Below, piece after piece: positions 24,006 to 33,572 of a stretch of DNA of 64,000 nucleotides. The stretch spans positions 124,001 through 188,000 of the forward strand of contig NZ_FNOK01000014.1 in NCBI RefSeq assembly GCF_900106995.1. Reading direction: 5' to 3'. This stretch comes from Saccharopolyspora shandongensis. Lineage in GTDB: Bacteria; Actinomycetota; Actinomycetes; Mycobacteriales; Pseudonocardiaceae. Position numbers and translations under genes: made by a program. The notes under the pieces are model-generated. The model did no database searches. It was not told where the DNA came from and saw only the letters and a list, made by a program, of their open reading frames with translations. How positions within the stretch are numbered: the first letter of the stretch is position 1; each line of letters starts with the position of its first letter.

Positions 24006-25154
24006 GTGGATGAATCCGGGATGTGCATGGGGCAGTTGGACGGCAGGGCGGCCGGTGGTATCGGCGCGGCCGTCATGGGTGGTCTGCTCGTGGCGGTGGT
24101 GACGGTGAGCGTCGCGCGCACGCTGGTCATCACCCGTGCGCGTCCCAGCGGGCTCACGCGTTCGGTCCGCCGGGCGGTGAACTCGCTCTTCGTGCTGCTC
24201 ACCAGGTCGGCGCCCGACTACCCGACGCGGGACCGGATTCTCGCCGCGCAGCCGGTCACCTTCCTCGCCGTCATGCTGGCCACCTGGCTCGCGGGTTACT
24301 TCCTCGGCTACACCCTCCTGCTGTTCCCGTGGGAGCCGGGTCTGGCCGAGTCGGCTCGGGAGGCCGGCTCGTCGTTGTTCACGCTGGGGTTCGCCACCAC
24401 CGCCACCGCCGGGCCGAGCGTCATCGATTTCCTCGCGGCCGGAACGGGACTTCTGATCGTGGCCCTCCAGATCGCCTACCTGCCGACCTTGTACTCGGCG
24501 TTCAACCGCCGCGAGACCGAGGTGACCTTGCTGGCGGCGCGGGCTGGATCTCCGCCGTGGGGCCCGGAGCTGCTCGCCCGCACCAGGTACGGCACCCAGC
24601 TCGGCGAAGACGACCTCACGGAGCTGTACCGGCTCTGGGAGAGGTGGGCGGCCGACATCGGCGAGAGCCACAGCAACTACCCTGTCCTGGTCTGGTTCCG
24701 GTCCCCGCAGCCGCGGCATTCGTGGCTGGTCGGGCTGCTGGCCGTGCTGGACTCGGCGGCACTGCTGCTCGCGCTGTGCCCGAGCCGCGACCGGATCGAG
24801 CCGCGGCTGTGCCTGCGGATGGGCTTCACCGCTCTGCGGCAGATCGCGTTCGCCGTGGGCATCCCGGTCGACGAGGACCCGGATCCGGACTCCGGAATTC
24901 GGCTGTCGTACGGCGAATACCGCGCCGCGGTCGCGCGGCTGACCGAGGTCGGGTTCCCGGTGGAGCGCACTCCGGAGGAGGCGTGGCCGCACTTCCGGGG
25001 CTGGCGGGTCAACTACGAGTCCACCGCGTACGCGCTAGCGGCGGCGACCGACGCCGTGCCCTCCCTGTGGTCGGGGCCGCGACGCTGGCCCAGCCATCCG
25101 ATCCCGCCGGTGCGCCCGGCGGACCGCCGCCCCGGGGGCGAGAATCGGGCCTGA
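24006..25154 (+). CDS. Channel-like membrane protein of unknown function
   Basis: A 382-aa protein with three N-terminal hydrophobic segments (about 18-41, 82-108 and 135-165) and a large hydrophilic C-terminus. Before the third segment, SLFTLGFATTATAGPS resembles a pore helix plus filter of two-TM ion channels, but TLGFA replaces the K+-channel TVGYG. I do not recognise a named family. The GTG at 24006 follows AGGGAAG with good spacing; ATG codons at 24021 and 24075 are alternatives. It is convergent with the GH65 gene, with only 10 bases between the stops. Confidence 0.65.
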   Translation: MDESGMCMGQLDGRAAGGIGAAVMGGLLVAVVTVSVARTLVITRARPSGLTRSVRRAVNSLFVLLTRSAPDYPTRDRILAAQPVTFLAVMLATWLAGYFLGYTLLLFPWEPGLAESAREAGSSLFTLGFATTATAGPSVIDFLAAGTGLLIVALQIAYLPTLYSAFNRRETEVTLLAARAGSPPWGPELLARTRYGTQLGEDDLTELYRLWERWAADIGESHSNYPVLVWFRSPQPRHSWLVGLLAVLDSAALLLALCPSRDRIEPRLCLRMGFTALRQIAFAVGIPVDEDPDPDSGIRLSYGEYRAAVARLTEVGFPVERTPEEAWPHFRGWRVNYESTAYALAAATDAVPSLWSGPRRWPSHPIPPVRPADRRPGGENRA

Positions 25155-25164
25155 GCCGATGAGC

Positions 25165-27537
25165 TCAGCCACCGGGGATCGGCCGGATCCGGCGGGGGGC
25201 CGGCGCTCGCCCCGCGGGCTGGCGGGGCGTGGGGTTCTCCGGCGGCGGTGGTATCGGCATGGTGATCGGCCGGCCCTGGTTCAGCAGGATCGGCGTGCCG
25301 TGGTGCGAGGTCTGCACCGGCTCGCCGTGGCGCAGCGCGTAGGTCGCCTCGTCGCGGTGGATGGTGACGCAGATCCGGCTGCCGGCGAAGCACATCCGGA
25401 ACGAGATGCGGCTGAGCGCGGGCGGTAGCCGGGGCGCGAAGCTCAGCTCGCCGCCGTGGTCCCGCATGCCGCCGAACCCGGCGACCGCGGCGATCCACGC
25501 ACCGGCCAGCGCGGCGATGTGCAGGCCCTGGCGCACGTTCTGGTAGATGTCGTGCAGATCGGCCAGGGCCGCCTCGGCGAAGTAGTCGTAGGCCAGTCCG
25601 AGGTGGCCCACCTCGGCGTTGAGCACCGCCTGCACGGACGAGGACAGCGATGAGTCCCGCACGGTCAGCGCCTCGTAGTACGCCACGTTCCTGGCCTTCT
25701 CCTCCGGGGTGAAGGCGTCCCCGCGCAGGAACATGGCCAGCACCAGGTCCGCTTGCTTGACCACCTGCTTGCGGTAGAGGTCGAAGTACGGGTAATGCAG
25801 CAGCAGCGGGTAGTCCTCCCGGGGCGTGTTCGCGAAGTCCCAGTGGGCGTGCTTGGTGAACCCCTCGGACTGCGCATGCACCTCCAGCGCGTCGTCGTAG
25901 GGCACCACCACCCGGTCGGCCGCGTCCCGCCAGCGGGCCGTCTCCTCGTCGTCCACGCCCAGCTCGCCGGCCAGCTCCGGGTGCCGCTCGCAGTGGTCGG
26001 CCGCCTCGTGCAGGTTCCGCTGCGCCATCAGGTTGGTGTAGACGTTGTTGTCGACGACGGCCGTGTACTCGTCGGGACCGGTGACCCCGTCGATGCGGAA
26101 CCGGCCGTGCGCGTCGTGGTGCCCCAGCGACGTCCACAGCCGCGCCGTCTCCACCAGCAGTTCCAGCCCGGCAGATGCCTCGAAGTCCGCGTCCCCGGTG
26201 GCCGCGAGGTAGCGCGCGGTGGCGTCGGCGACGTCCGCGTTGATGTGGAACGCCGCCGTGCCGGCCGGCCAGTAGCTGGAGCACTCATCGCCGTTGATCG
26301 AGCGCCACGGGAACGCGGCGCCGGCCTGGCCGAGCTGAGCGGCCCTGGTCCGCGCCTTGTCCAATGTGGAGTGCCGCCATTGCAGCGCGTTGCGGGCGGC
26401 ATCCGGGACCGTGTAGGTCAGCAACGGCAGTACGAACGACTCGGTGTCCCAGAACGCGTGCCCGTCGTAGCCGGGGCCGGTGAGCCCCTTCGCCGGGATC
26501 GCCCTGCTCTCTCCGCGGGCGCCGGCCTGCAGCACGTGGAACAGCGCGAACCGGACCGCCTGCTGCAGCTCGGCGTCGCCGTCGATCTCCACGTCCGCGG
26601 CCTCCCAGAAGTCGTCCAGGTAGGCGCGCTGCTCGTCGAGCAGGCCCTGCCAGCCGCTCTGCCGGGCGCCGGCCAGCGCGGCCTCCACCTGGGCCCGCAG
26701 GGCTTGCGGGGATCGCTGGCTGGACCAGCCGTACGCGACGTACTTGGTCAACCGCAGCTTCTGCCCCTGCGGCACCTCGGCGGCCGCGGTCAACCGGGCG
26801 AGGTCGTCCTCTGTCCGGTTCTCCGTCCACACCGGACCGGGCGCGTCCACCTCGTGGTCCATCGCCGCGGCCATGCGCAGGCCGGACCGGCGGGTGTGGT
26901 GGCCCAGTACGGCGACGCTGCCCTCGCCCACGGAGAAGTCCGAGATCAGCGCGCCCTCCAGGACGGCGGCCACTCGCGGATCGTCGACGTCCCGCTCGAT
27001 CGGTTCGTTGGCCTGCAGTTCGGACTGCACCACGAGTTGTGCCTGCCCGTCCAGCGGCTCGACCTCGTAGTGGATCGCGGCGATGGCGCGCTGGGTGAAC
27101 GAGACCAGGCGCTCCGAGGTGATGCGCACGCGCCGGCCGGTGGGGGAGATCCACTCCGTGCTGCGGCGCAGCGTTCCCGACCGGAAGTCGAGCACGCGCT
27201 CGTGGTGCGGGGCCGAGCCGTAGCGCATGTCCACCGGTTCGTCCTCGACGAGCAACCGGATGATCTTGCCGTCCGTCACGTTGACCACGGTCTGCCCGTC
27301 CTCCGGGTAGCCGTACCCGGCCTCGGCGTAGGGCAGCGGTCGCCGCTCGTAGAAGCCGTTCAGGTAGGTACCGGGCAGGCCACGCGGCTCGCCTTCCTCG
27401 AACGAGCCGCGGAACCCGATGTGGCCGTTGGACAGGGCGAAGGTGGATTCGGTGCGGCGCAGGGCGTCCAGGTCCAGCCACCGCCACCGCAGCTCCCACG
27501 GGGCGACCTCGTAACCCGGTAGCCGAGGAATCGTCAC
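25165..27537 (-). CDS. Glycoside hydrolase family 65 disaccharide phosphorylase
   Basis: A 790-aa GH65 protein, the usual length for maltose, trehalose or kojibiose phosphorylases. It has the N-terminal beta-sandwich (LSNGHIGFRGSFEEGEPRG), an (alpha/alpha)6 barrel with the general-acid Glu in GVTGPDEYTAVVDNNVYTN, and the conserved YPYFDLYRKQVVKQADLVLA. It should split an alpha-glucoside with phosphate to give beta-glucose 1-phosphate. The beta-phosphoglucomutase gene lies 20 bases upstream in the same operon, which fits that product. The GTG at 27537 follows GAGGTGGTG. The Pro-rich tail after the barrel is atypical. Trehalose is a likely but unproved substrate. Confidence 0.87.
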   Translation of the reverse strand: MTIPRLPGYEVAPWELRWRWLDLDALRRTESTFALSNGHIGFRGSFEEGEPRGLPGTYLNGFYERRPLPYAEAGYGYPEDGQTVVNVTDGKIIRLLVEDEPVDMRYGSAPHHERVLDFRSGTLRRSTEWISPTGRRVRITSERLVSFTQRAIAAIHYEVEPLDGQAQLVVQSELQANEPIERDVDDPRVAAVLEGALISDFSVGEGSVAVLGHHTRRSGLRMAAAMDHEVDAPGPVWTENRTEDDLARLTAAAEVPQGQKLRLTKYVAYGWSSQRSPQALRAQVEAALAGARQSGWQGLLDEQRAYLDDFWEAADVEIDGDAELQQAVRFALFHVLQAGARGESRAIPAKGLTGPGYDGHAFWDTESFVLPLLTYTVPDAARNALQWRHSTLDKARTRAAQLGQAGAAFPWRSINGDECSSYWPAGTAAFHINADVADATARYLAATGDADFEASAGLELLVETARLWTSLGHHDAHGRFRIDGVTGPDEYTAVVDNNVYTNLMAQRNLHEAADHCERHPELAGELGVDDEETARWRDAADRVVVPYDDALEVHAQSEGFTKHAHWDFANTPREDYPLLLHYPYFDLYRKQVVKQADLVLAMFLRGDAFTPEEKARNVAYYEALTVRDSSLSSSVQAVLNAEVGHLGLAYDYFAEAALADLHDIYQNVRQGLHIAALAGAWIAAVAGFGGMRDHGGELSFAPRLPPALSRISFRMCFAGSRICVTIHRDEATYALRHGEPVQTSHHGTPILLNQGRPITMPIPPPPENPTPRQPAGRAPAPRRIRPIPGG

Positions 27538-27557
27538 GTCGTTCACCACCTCGCCCG

Positions 27558-28328
27558 TCAGCGGTCCGCGACCAGGAGGTCGGCCAGGTCCGAGACCACG
27601 ACGTCGGCGCCGTGCGCCCGCAACTCGTCCGCGTGGTGGGTGCGGTCGACGCCGACCACCCACCCGAACCCGCCGGCCCGGCCGGCCTGCACGCCCGCCA
27701 GTGCGTCCTCGAAGACCGCCGCCTCGGCCGGTGCGACGCGGAGTGCCCGGGCCCCGGCCAGGAAGGCGTCCGGCGCCGGCTTGCCGCGCAGCTTCTGCTC
27801 GGTGATCACCAGGCCGTCGATCCGCGCTTGCACGAAGCGGCTCAAGCCCGCCGCTTCCAGCACCGACGCGCCGTTCTCCGAGGAGGTGACCACGCCGATG
27901 GCGAGGCCGGCGCCCCGCACCGCCTCCAGGTAGCGCACCGACCCCGGATAGGGCGTCACCCCTCGTTGCCGGATGATCTCCTGCAGGGTCTCGTTCTTCC
28001 GGTTGCCGAGACCGTGGATCGTGTCCGAGGCCGGTGGGTCGTCGCGACTCCCCTCGGGCAGGGAAATGCCGCGGGAGGCGAGGAACTGGCGCACCCCGTC
28101 CGCCCGCGGCCGCCCGTCCACGTGCTCCAGGTAGTCACGTTCGGTGAACGGCGAGAAGTGCTCGCCCTCCCGTTCCCGCAGGAACGCGTCGAAGGTCTGC
28201 TTCCAGGCCGCCATGTGCTGCGCGGCGGTGCTGGTGAGCACGCCGTCGAGGTCGAAGAGACAGGCCGTGATCCGTTCCGGCGCCACGCGGATCTGCTGCG
28301 TGGCGCGGCTCAGCTCGGGCCGGTCCAT
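27558..28328 (-). CDS. Beta-phosphoglucomutase-like HAD phosphatase
   Basis: A 256-aa HAD-superfamily protein. Motif I is FDLDGVLTST with both catalytic Asp residues, motif II TSSEN, motif III a Lys in LRGKPAPDAF, and motif IV VFEDALAGVQAG. The cap contains the beta-PGM-type helices after motif I. It should convert beta-glucose 1-phosphate to glucose 6-phosphate. The next gene in the same direction encodes the GH65 phosphorylase that makes this substrate. The ATG at 28328 is chosen; an earlier start 11 codons upstream is possible. Confidence 0.86.
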   Translation of the reverse strand: MDRPELSRATQQIRVAPERITACLFDLDGVLTSTAAQHMAAWKQTFDAFLREREGEHFSPFTERDYLEHVDGRPRADGVRQFLASRGISLPEGSRDDPPASDTIHGLGNRKNETLQEIIRQRGVTPYPGSVRYLEAVRGAGLAIGVVTSSENGASVLEAAGLSRFVQARIDGLVITEQKLRGKPAPDAFLAGARALRVAPAEAAVFEDALAGVQAGRAGGFGWVVGVDRTHHADELRAHGADVVVSDLADLLVADR

Positions 28329-28388
28329 GCTCGAAAGTTTTCCGTGCGCACAGGACTCCAAACATGGACCGCCCGCGCGTGGCCGCGG

Positions 28389-28733
28389 TCAGGCGGAATC
28401 GTGGAAGCGCGGGTCCTCCGCCGCCTCGGGGTGCCCGATGGCGTGGAGGAAGAGCGGAACCTGCTTGTCCTCGTTGACGAAGGCCAGCGTCAGCCAGCGG
28501 TCGTCCGCGGTGCGGTAGGCGTTCGCCAGCGCGTTCGGCGGGTTGAGCCGGTCGACCGGGCGTGGGTTCTTCGCGCCGACGAGCATGGCCTGCAGCCACG
28601 CACCGGCCGCCCAGGCCCCCTCGGCGACCAGCGATGCCGACACCCGTGAGCCTTGGCCGAGGCCGGTGCGCGCCCAGTACGAGGTCGCGTCGAAGCCGGG
28701 CAGGTGCGCATCCGGCCCGCTCTCGACGAGCAC
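28389..28733 (-). pseudogene. Fragment of a CaiB/BaiF-type class III CoA-transferase
   Basis: The 114-codon frame contains FDATSYWARTGL, GQGSRVSASLVAEGAWAAG and PPNALANAYRTADDRWLTLA, which are consecutive blocks of family III CoA-transferases (about 400 aa). The N-terminal third, with the catalytic Asp region, and the C-terminal third are absent, so the fragment is truncated on both sides. No good ribosome site precedes it. I read it as a decayed gene. Confidence 0.75.
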
Positions 28734-28815
28734 TCGCGGTGAACACCGCAGCCGAACGCCGCGTTGGCGACCCAGCGCGATGGGCGCGGGATCGGATGGC
28801 TCGTCCCGAGGTACC

Positions 28816-30285
28816 TCACGCCGAAGGACGAGGCTTGGCCGCGCCGGGGTGGGCGAGTTGCTCGGGGACGACCACGTCGTCGTAGAGCTTCTCGCTGACG
28901 CCCGATTTGATCGCCGCGTCCTTGAGGGTGAGGTTCTCGTCCAGCGCGCGGTGGGCGATCCGGGATGCCTCGTCGTAGCCGATGACCGGGCTCAACGCGG
29001 TGACCATCATGAGCGAGTTGTCGATGTTCTTCGCCAGCTGGTCGTTGTTCAGCCGGGCGCCTTCGACGAGGTACTCGCGGAAGTGGTCGCACATGTCCGC
29101 GAGAATCCTGGTGGAGTGCAACAGGTTGTTGATGACGACCGGGCGGAAGGCGTTGAGTTCGAAGTTGCCCTCCGCGCCGGCCATGGACACGGCGGTGTCG
29201 TTGCCGATGACCTGGATGCACACCATCAGCAGGGCCTCGGCCTGCGTCGGGTTGACCTTGCCCGGCATGATCGAGGAGCCGGGCTCGTTGGACGGGAAGG
29301 TCAGTTCGCCCAGGCCTGTGCGGGGGCCCGAGCCGAGCCAGCGCATGTCGTTGGCGAACTTGTAGAGCGCGGTCGCCAACGTGCGCAGCGCCGCCGAGGT
29401 GCGCACGAGGGCGTCCAGCGATCCCTGGGCCGCGAACTTGTTGGGGGCGCTGACGAAGGGGTAGCCGGTCAGCGCGGCGAGTTCGGTGGCGACCTCGTCG
29501 CCGAACCCGGGCGGCGCGTTGAGCCCGGTGCCCACGGCGGTTCCGCCGATCGCCAGCCGGTGCAGCCCGGACCGGGTGGTGCGGAGGTGGTCGATGGCAT
29601 CGTCGAGCTGCCCGACGTAGCCGGACCATTCCTGGCCGACGGTCAGCGGCGTGGCGTCTTCCAGGTGAGTACGACCGATCTTGACCGCGTCGGCCCACTG
29701 CTCGCTCTTGCGCGCGGCGGCGTCGCGCAGGCGCTGGACGGCAGGCAGCAGCGCGGTGTCGATCGCCTGCACCGCCGCGATGTGCATGGCCGTGGGAAAG
29801 GTGTCGTTGGAGGACTGGCCCATGTTCACGTCGTCGTTGGGGTGGACCGGGTCCTTGCTGCCCAGCCGGCCGCCGAGCAGCTGGATCGCCCGGTTGGAGA
29901 TCACCTCGTTGACGTTCATGTTCGACTGGGTTCCCGACCCGGTCTGCCACACGTAGAGCGGGAACTCGGCATCGAGGTCACCGGCGACGACCTCGTCCGC
30001 GACCCGGCTGATCAGATCGGCCTTCCACGGCGCCAGGCGGCCCGCGCGAGCGTTGACCGTCGCGGCGGCCTTCTTGACGTAGCCGTAGGCGTGGTAGACG
30101 GGCTTGGGCATGCGGTCGTCACCGATGTCGAAATGGATCAGCGAGCGCTGCGTCTGCGCGCCCCAGTAGTGGTCGGCGGGTACCTCGACCGCACCGAGCG
30201 AGTCGCTCTCGGTCCGGGTTCCGGTGGCGTCGATCCCGACCGGGACCTCGCGAATCCGCGGCGCGCGCCGCTGCTGGGCGGGCAT
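28816..30285 (-). CDS. fumC: Class II fumarate hydratase
   Basis: A 489-aa class II fumarase, slightly longer than the usual 465 through a short N-terminal extension. The superfamily signature GSSIMPGKVNP and the substrate-site blocks QTGSGTQSNMN and GRTHLEDATPL are intact, so it should interconvert fumarate and malate in the TCA cycle. The ATG at 30285 follows GAGGAGG. It begins two bases after the malic enzyme stop, so both are one operon linking fumarate, malate and pyruvate. Confidence 0.93.
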   Translation of the reverse strand: MPAQQRRAPRIREVPVGIDATGTRTESDSLGAVEVPADHYWGAQTQRSLIHFDIGDDRMPKPVYHAYGYVKKAAATVNARAGRLAPWKADLISRVADEVVAGDLDAEFPLYVWQTGSGTQSNMNVNEVISNRAIQLLGGRLGSKDPVHPNDDVNMGQSSNDTFPTAMHIAAVQAIDTALLPAVQRLRDAAARKSEQWADAVKIGRTHLEDATPLTVGQEWSGYVGQLDDAIDHLRTTRSGLHRLAIGGTAVGTGLNAPPGFGDEVATELAALTGYPFVSAPNKFAAQGSLDALVRTSAALRTLATALYKFANDMRWLGSGPRTGLGELTFPSNEPGSSIMPGKVNPTQAEALLMVCIQVIGNDTAVSMAGAEGNFELNAFRPVVINNLLHSTRILADMCDHFREYLVEGARLNNDQLAKNIDNSLMMVTALSPVIGYDEASRIAHRALDENLTLKDAAIKSGVSEKLYDDVVVPEQLAHPGAAKPRPSA

Positions 30286-30287
30286 GT

Positions 30288-32009
30288 TCAGCCTCCTCGC
30301 ACCGGGCGGTAGGCGGGCTGCCACATCGCCTCGCGCACCTGGCGAGGCGGGTCGTGCAGCTCGGCCTGGGCCAGGCCTTCCTCGGTCGCCTGCTCGGCGA
30401 CCGCCGCGGCGACGGTGGCCGAGACCTCGCGGAGGTCGTCCACCTGGGGCAGCAGCGACGCCCCGGGCGTGTGCGCGTCGACCATGCCGGCGACCGCCTC
30501 GGCCGCCGCTTGGAGCATGCCGTCCGAGACCCGCCGGGCTCTCGCGACGACCGCGCCGAGTCCGAGCCCGGGGTACAGCAGGGCGTTGTTGGCCTGGCCG
30601 ATGGCGTAGGTGGTCCCGCGGTAGGTGACCGGGTGGACCGGGATTCCCGTGCAGACCAGGGCCTTCCCACCGCTCCACCGGATCACGTCGGCGGGCATCG
30701 CCTCGATGCGCTCGGTGGGGTTGGACAGCGGGAAGATGATGGGCCGCTGCACGTGCGCGGTCATCTCCTGGACGACGTCCTCGGTGAAGGCGCCGTGCGC
30801 GGTGGAGGTACCGACCAGCATCGTCGGCCGCACGCGGGCGACGACCTCGGCGAGCCCGACGCCGCCATCGCGCCGCCAGTCGGCCACCTCCGAGGCAGGC
30901 CGGGCGTAGGGCACCTGAAAATCTCGCAGGTCGGACATGTCGTCGGTGAGCAAGCCCTGGCGATCCACCGCCCAGATGCGGCGAATCGCCGTCTCGCGGT
31001 CGAGGCCGTCGCGCGCCATCGCGTCCCGGAGCTGGTCGGCGATCCCGATTCCCGCCGTGCCCGCCCCGAAGATGACGACTAGCTGGTCGCGCACCGGTGT
31101 CTGCGCCACTTCGAGGGCCCCGAGCAGGCCTGCCAGCGCGATCGCGCCGGTGCCCTGCATGTCGTCGTTGAACGTGCAGATGCGGTCGGTGTACTTCTCC
31201 AGGATGCGGCGGCCGTTCCCCGGACCGAAGTCCTCCCAGTGCAGCAGTGCGTGGGGGAACATCCGCGTCGCGGCCGAGACGTAGGCATCGATGAAGTCGT
31301 CGTATCGCTGCCCGCGCACCCGGTGGTGCCGGTTGCCCACGTAGTTCGGGTCGTCGAGCAGCTGCTGGTTGTCGGTGCCGGCATCCAGGGAGACGGGGAT
31401 GACCCGAGCGGGGTCGATTCCCGCGGCGGCCGTGTACACCGCCAGCTTGCCCACGGCGATGTCGATGCCGCCCACACCCCAGTCGCCGATGCCCAGGATC
31501 TCCTCGGCGTCCGAGGCGACGATCAGGTCGACGTCCTCGGCGCCCGAACCGAAGTTCTCCAACGCCCGGGGGATCCCGTCGACGTCGGCGATGGACAGGT
31601 ACACCCCACGCGGCCGGCGGTACTCGTGGCTGTACTGCTTGATCGCCTCGCCAACGGTCGGGTCGTAGACGATGGGCAGCAGTTCCCTCAGGTGCTCGCT
31701 GAGCAGCCGGTAGAACAGCACTTCGTTCCGGTCGTGCAGGGCCGTGAGGTACACGTTCTTGAGCAGGTCGCTCGGCTGAGCACGGTACTGCTGGTAGGCC
31801 TGCTGCACCTGCTCCTCGAGCGTGGTGACCGCCGAGGGCAACAGCCCGTCCAGCCCCAGGCTGTCCCGCTCGACCTGGGTAAAGGCGGTCCCCTTGTTCA
31901 GCAACGGGTTCCGCAGGACTTCCAAGCCACGTGCGGCCGTGACCGCACCACCCGACATCTGCTGCGGGATCCGCGCCTCGACGGTTTCCCGGCCAGACCT
32001 CACCGACAT
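30288..32009 (-). CDS. NAD-type malic enzyme (malate dehydrogenase, decarboxylating)
   Basis: A 573-aa malic enzyme of the large, NAD-preferring SfcA/MaeA type. Key blocks are the YDPTVGEAI N-terminal region, ILGIGDWGVGGIDIAVGK, the malic-enzyme signature FNDDMQGTGA and the Rossmann motif FGAGTAGIGIA. It oxidatively decarboxylates malate to pyruvate. I favour the ATG at 32009, with GAAGGGG upstream; an ATG three codons earlier (32018) lies too close to that site. It forms an operon with fumC and is divergent from the quinone oxidoreductase gene. Confidence 0.9.
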   Translation of the reverse strand: MSVRSGRETVEARIPQQMSGGAVTAARGLEVLRNPLLNKGTAFTQVERDSLGLDGLLPSAVTTLEEQVQQAYQQYRAQPSDLLKNVYLTALHDRNEVLFYRLLSEHLRELLPIVYDPTVGEAIKQYSHEYRRPRGVYLSIADVDGIPRALENFGSGAEDVDLIVASDAEEILGIGDWGVGGIDIAVGKLAVYTAAAGIDPARVIPVSLDAGTDNQQLLDDPNYVGNRHHRVRGQRYDDFIDAYVSAATRMFPHALLHWEDFGPGNGRRILEKYTDRICTFNDDMQGTGAIALAGLLGALEVAQTPVRDQLVVIFGAGTAGIGIADQLRDAMARDGLDRETAIRRIWAVDRQGLLTDDMSDLRDFQVPYARPASEVADWRRDGGVGLAEVVARVRPTMLVGTSTAHGAFTEDVVQEMTAHVQRPIIFPLSNPTERIEAMPADVIRWSGGKALVCTGIPVHPVTYRGTTYAIGQANNALLYPGLGLGAVVARARRVSDGMLQAAAEAVAGMVDAHTPGASLLPQVDDLREVSATVAAAVAEQATEEGLAQAELHDPPRQVREAMWQPAYRPVRGG

Positions 32010-32171
32010 GGTTCGCATCCCCCTTCTCGCCGCACGGGGAACCGGCGGGCGGCTCACCCACCGGGACGCATGCATCCAGGGAAACCGGACCGCCGTCGGT
32101 TGGCCAGAGGAAGAAAGCCCCATGGACAAAGGAAGTGCGGTGTCGCACGTCCTCGGCCCTAGCATCTCGTC

Positions 32172-33125
32172 ATGCGCGCAGTCACCATCGTCGATGGCCG
32201 GTTCGAGCTTCAGAAGCACCCGGATCCCGTTCTCCGACCAGATCAGGTCCTCATCGGCATCCGTGGAGCCGGGCTCAACGCCGCAGACCTGCAGCAAGCA
32301 CGCGGCGACTACCCGGCACCGGCCGGCTGGCCGGCCGACATCCCCGGCTTGGAAGTCTCCGGCGAAGTCCTCGAACTGGGCTCGGCGGTGCGCGATGTCC
32401 GCGTCGCAGATCGCGTGATGGCTCTGGTCGGTGGCGGTGGACACGCAGAACGCATCGCAGTCCCCGCAGATCTGCTCCTCCCGGTCCCGGGCAACATCTC
32501 GTGGGAGCAGGCCGGCGGGTTCCCGGAAGCCTTCAGCACCGCGTGGGATGCGCTCGTCACCCAGGCCGGTATCGCGGCCGGGGACCGGGTTCTGGTCACC
32601 GGCGCCGCCGGCGGGATCGGCACGGCGATGGTCCAGATCGCCGCCGTTTCCGGCGCCGATGTGGTTGCGAGCGTGCGGCGCACCGAACTCCACGGCGAAA
32701 TCGCCTCGCTGCCGGCCGGAAACGGTCGCGTCGACGTTGTCACGCCCGAAGGCGAAGTCGACTATGGACCGTTCGACATCATCGTCGAACTGGTCGGCGG
32801 CGAAAACTGTCTGGACCGAGTCAAGTTGCTGCGGACGGGTGGACGTTTCCTTATCGTCGGCGTGCAGGGCGGCATGACCGCCCCGTTGAAGATGTTCGAC
32901 CTCATGCTCAAACGCGCCCGCCTCATCGGAACGACCATTCGCGGGCGCAGCCCAGCGGAGAAAGCACTGCTGGCACACCGCATCCGCACCCATGTCGTAC
33001 CGCTCCTGGAGCAGGAACGAATCCAGGTGCCGATCGAGGCGACCCACCCTCTCAATGCCTACGACGACGCATACGCCCGCCTGGCTGCCCCCGGAAAATT
33101 CGGGAAAGTAGTCCTCACCCCCTGA
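32172..33125 (+). CDS. Zinc-independent MDR quinone oxidoreductase
   Basis: A 317-aa medium-chain dehydrogenase/reductase. An N-terminal GroES-like part (GAGLNAADLQQARGDYP, IPGLEVSGEV) is followed by a Rossmann domain with LVTGAAGGIGTAMVQIA. The Cys ligands for catalytic and structural zinc are absent, as in quinone oxidoreductase/QorA-like enzymes using NADPH. No ribosome site precedes the ATG, and TAGCATCT lies a few bases upstream, so a leaderless transcript is likely. It is divergent from the malic enzyme. Confidence 0.83.
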   Translation: MRAVTIVDGRFELQKHPDPVLRPDQVLIGIRGAGLNAADLQQARGDYPAPAGWPADIPGLEVSGEVLELGSAVRDVRVADRVMALVGGGGHAERIAVPADLLLPVPGNISWEQAGGFPEAFSTAWDALVTQAGIAAGDRVLVTGAAGGIGTAMVQIAAVSGADVVASVRRTELHGEIASLPAGNGRVDVVTPEGEVDYGPFDIIVELVGGENCLDRVKLLRTGGRFLIVGVQGGMTAPLKMFDLMLKRARLIGTTIRGRSPAEKALLAHRIRTHVVPLLEQERIQVPIEATHPLNAYDDAYARLAAPGKFGKVVLTP

Positions 33126-33145
33126 CCCAGCCGGTCAGCTTTCGC

Positions 33146-33415
33146 CTAACTCGGCTTCTCGGGTGGCACGATCAGGCGCTCGATGTCGCGGTTCATCGGC
33201 AGCCCGCACAGCTGCGTGAACTCCCGGGGCTCACCCGCCTCGAACGTTGGTGGGCACCGCAGGTCCCTGAGCGTCACGGTCGGCTCCTCAACCTTGACGA
33301 CGGTCGTCCGCTCGGTCGGCTGTCCCCGCTCCATCGCCAGCGAAACGCCGGTCAGCAGCGCTCCTGCTGCAACCGTTCCACCCGCCACGATCACCACGGC
33401 CTTCCCGAACCCCAA
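33146..33415 (-). CDS. Small single-pass membrane or exported protein
   Basis: An 89-aa frame with a hydrophobic N-terminal helix (AVVIVAGGTVAAGALLTGVSL) and a hydrophilic Pro/Glu-rich remainder with two Cys. It starts with TTG after GAGGAGTGCAGGG. Not recognised; it could be an exported protein with uncleaved signal. It is convergent with the quinone oxidoreductase gene. Confidence 0.5.
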   Translation of the reverse strand: MGFGKAVVIVAGGTVAAGALLTGVSLAMERGQPTERTTVVKVEEPTVTLRDLRCPPTFEAGEPREFTQLCGLPMNRDIERLIVPPEKPS

Positions 33416-33572
33416 CCCTGCACTCCTCAGACGTCTTGTGGCCTTCGAACACGCGATCAGTCGGTGTGGCCAGGCGCCCGTCGGTTACCGGGCATCCGGA
33501 ATGGCCTCGGCCAGTGTTGGCGGGACGGTGACCAGCCGCCGTACCGGGGCCGGTCTGCGTGGAGTCCCGCCA

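Noticed and set aside
28816..32148. Very long minus-strand frame joining malic enzyme and fumarase
   Set aside because: The upstream part is an out-of-frame shadow of the malic enzyme; the real fumarase starts at 30285 with a good ribosome site, so no fusion is supported.
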